Positions 62,671 through 64,000 of a stretch of DNA of 64,000 nt are shown here, one piece after another. The stretch comes from Flagellimonas allohymeniacidonis (GTDB lineage Bacteria > Bacteroidota > Bacteroidia > Flavobacteriales > Flavobacteriaceae). The stretch spans positions 13,882-77,881 of the forward strand of contig NZ_SGIU01000002.1 in assembly GCF_004296335.1 (NCBI RefSeq), given 5' to 3'. The position numbers were made by a program, and so were the translations under genes. Positions within the stretch are counted from its first letter, which is position 1; every line of letters begins with the position of its first letter. The notes beneath the pieces were generated by a model that was not told the DNA's origin, ran no database searches, and saw only the letters and a program-made list of their open reading frames with translations.

Positions 62671-64000
62671 TCAGACTATGATATCCAAGGGATTGGTTTC
62701 TTTCCAATTTCCCCTTGTAAAATCAGGAAAATACTGCGGTATACCTTCATTCGCGACAGAACTTTCGCTAAGAGGGGCCACGGCACTCCAGAAACATCCT
62801 TCGTAAACGTTTTGATCCAAAGGAAGTCCCTTTTGTAGGCACTCCACGATGCGATACACCATTATTCCGTCCATCCCACCATGTCCACTGCCTTTTGCCG
62901 CCTGGTTCAATCTTTTGTACAAGGGGTGGTCATACTTTTCATATAGGGCCTGTAATTGTTCGCCTTGCACCCAGGAGTGATGATCTTCGGTGAGGCCCTC
63001 CACTCCGCCTTCGAGTGCCACTCTTGTTGGAAATCCAGCCAAGGTTCCCTTTGTGCCTTGTATCAAGTTCAGTCTGGAATAAGGTCTTGGGCTAGTTTCA
63101 TCCCATTGCACCATTACCGTTTTTCCCCGTTCGGTTTTTATGATCGATGTATTTAAATCGCCCCCTTCATATTCCAATTGGTTCCATTTGTGATCTTTGG
63201 GATAATTTTTTTCCGCATAGGTTTTTCTTCCTCTTGCGGGCGTTGAAAACGAAACTAAATTCTTGAAAGTGTCCTCTTTTCTGCCCAAATTCATGTATTG
63301 GGCCACTGGTCCCAATCCATGGGTGGGATAAAGATTACCATTTCTCTTGGCATAATGATGGGTTCGCCATGATCCAGTACCTCTCTCCTGCTCTTCCATC
63401 TGCCAACGCAGTTCGTGAATATATGCGGCTTCTCCATGTAATATTTCTCCAATAACTCCTTTTCGACACATGTTCAAAAACATAAGTTCATCCCGCCCGT
63501 AATTGACATTTTCAAGCATCATACAATGCCTTCTGGTTCTTTCACTCGCATCGACGATGTCCCACATTTCTTCCAAGGTTACCGCAATAGGAACCTCAAC
63601 CAAAGCATGCGCGCCTTGTTCCATGGCCTCAATGGCCATAGGAGCATGATTCTTCCAATTTGTAGCAATGAACACCACATCGGGTCGCGCTTCTTTTAGC
63701 ATCTTTCTCCATTCCTCTTCACCGCCCCAGTAGGTAGCAATATCGGTGTGTCTTTCCTCGGATGAAACTTCCTTTACCCAACCCATTTTTTCCTTTACCA
63801 AATCCTCGTACAAATCGCAAATTGCGACTACTTCCGTTCTCTCCAAGGCAGCAAAGAACTTTAAATGGGTGCCTCCTCTAGCACCGACTCCAATGAACGC
63901 TGCTCTTATATTTTCCAATTTTGGAGCAGCGAATCCACCCATATAAGTAGATTCCAATGGTCTTTCTGGGCTTGCTTTAAGATAATTGGGTAGAAGGGAG
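62671..64000 (-). CDS. Gfo/Idh/MocA oxidoreductase, GH109-like (5' end outside window)
   Basis: 443 codons are visible and the frame stays open to base 64000, so the start and any signal peptide lie outside; a TTG at 63957 is not a convincing start because homologous-looking sequence (SPERPLESTYMGGF) precedes it. The Rossmann motif is AAFIGVGARGG, with EVVAICDLY after it. Segments ATNWKNHAPMAIEAMEQGAH, ENVNYGRDELMFLNMCRKG and AAYIHELRWQM are typical of GH109 proteins, which cleave alpha-N-acetylgalactosaminides using NAD. It heads the cluster with the kinase and nucleotidyltransferase. Confidence 0.87.
   Translation of the reverse strand, partial: SLLPNYLKASPERPLESTYMGGFAAPKLENIRAAFIGVGARGGTHLKFFAALERTEVVAICDLYEDLVKEKMGWVKEVSSEERHTDIATYWGGEEEWRKMLKEARPDVVFIATNWKNHAPMAIEAMEQGAHALVEVPIAVTLEEMWDIVDASERTRRHCMMLENVNYGRDELMFLNMCRKGVIGEILHGEAAYIHELRWQMEEQERGTGSWRTHHYAKRNGNLYPTHGLGPVAQYMNLGRKEDTFKNLVSFSTPARGRKTYAEKNYPKDHKWNQLEYEGGDLNTSIIKTERGKTVMVQWDETSPRPYSRLNLIQGTKGTLAGFPTRVALEGGVEGLTEDHHSWVQGEQLQALYEKYDHPLYKRLNQAAKGSGHGGMDGIMVYRIVECLQKGLPLDQNVYEGCFWSAVAPLSESSVANEGIPQYFPDFTRGNWKETNPLDIIV

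Overview
The window looks like chromosomal DNA of a marine-type member of the Flavobacteriaceae (Bacteroidota). Reasons: the proteins are of flavobacterial type (RpoB, RpoC, DUF3467, DUF2851, AGCS, PEP carboxylase). Most genes lack a Shine-Dalgarno sequence. Several upstream regions carry the Bacteroidota -7 box TAnnTTTG, twice with a TTG -33 box. Most of the window has moderate to low G+C. No plasmid, phage, insertion sequence or CRISPR hallmark was seen. Genus assignment is inference only.

Layout. 1-2068 (minus) is the N-terminal part of a very large Asp-rich repeat surface protein that runs off the left edge; part of it is abruptly G+C-rich and contains a perfect 351-bp direct repeat. 2458-4047 is prfC. 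4105-17591 (minus) is the core information-processing block, in transcription order tRNA-Thr(TGT), tRNA-Tyr, tRNA-Gly, tRNA-Thr(GGT), tuf, tRNA-Trp, secE, nusG, rplK, rplA, rplJ, rplL, rpoB, rpoC, then DUF3467. Upstream of it on the same strand are rpsU, xerC and hpf. 19317-27301 (minus) holds an acyl-CoA dehydrogenase, a helix-hairpin-helix protein, an AGCS symporter, a K+ channel, PspC, DUF2851, a rhodanese and two thioredoxin-fold proteins.

27435-29130 (plus) is a MarR regulator, a nitroreductase and a YceI protein. 29203-35895 is a complete trp operon, trpEGDCFBA, with a promoter, an 18-residue leader peptide containing three Trp codons, and an attenuator. It has been invaded by palindromic repeats, one of them inside trpF in frame. 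Then come an M20 peptidase, an AraC regulator facing an aldo/keto reductase, a DUF418 membrane protein, PEP carboxylase, a uracil-DNA-glycosylase-like protein, YaaA, RluD, a PASTA protein, ddl, coaD, a PAS histidine kinase with its response regulator, and an M14 peptidase lipoprotein.

52275-59453 has a Nudix hydrolase back to back with pyrE, an SRPBCC protein, birA, and the run rsfS-ftsH-LUD-cdsA-psd-ACBP joining proteostasis to phospholipid synthesis. The right end (minus) has a sterol-desaturase-type hydroxylase and a sugar cluster: a Gfo/Idh/MocA (GH109-like) enzyme cut by the window edge, a GHMP kinase and a nucleotidyltransferase.

The most informative regulatory signals are: an 11-nt perfect Shine-Dalgarno before rpsU in a lineage that largely ignores such sequences; the trp attenuator with a near-leaderless leader ORF; a tRNA-operon promoter whose start point falls inside the hpf terminator hairpin; and several -7 boxes only 4-5 nt from a start codon. 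No clearly new multigene defence or catalytic system was found.
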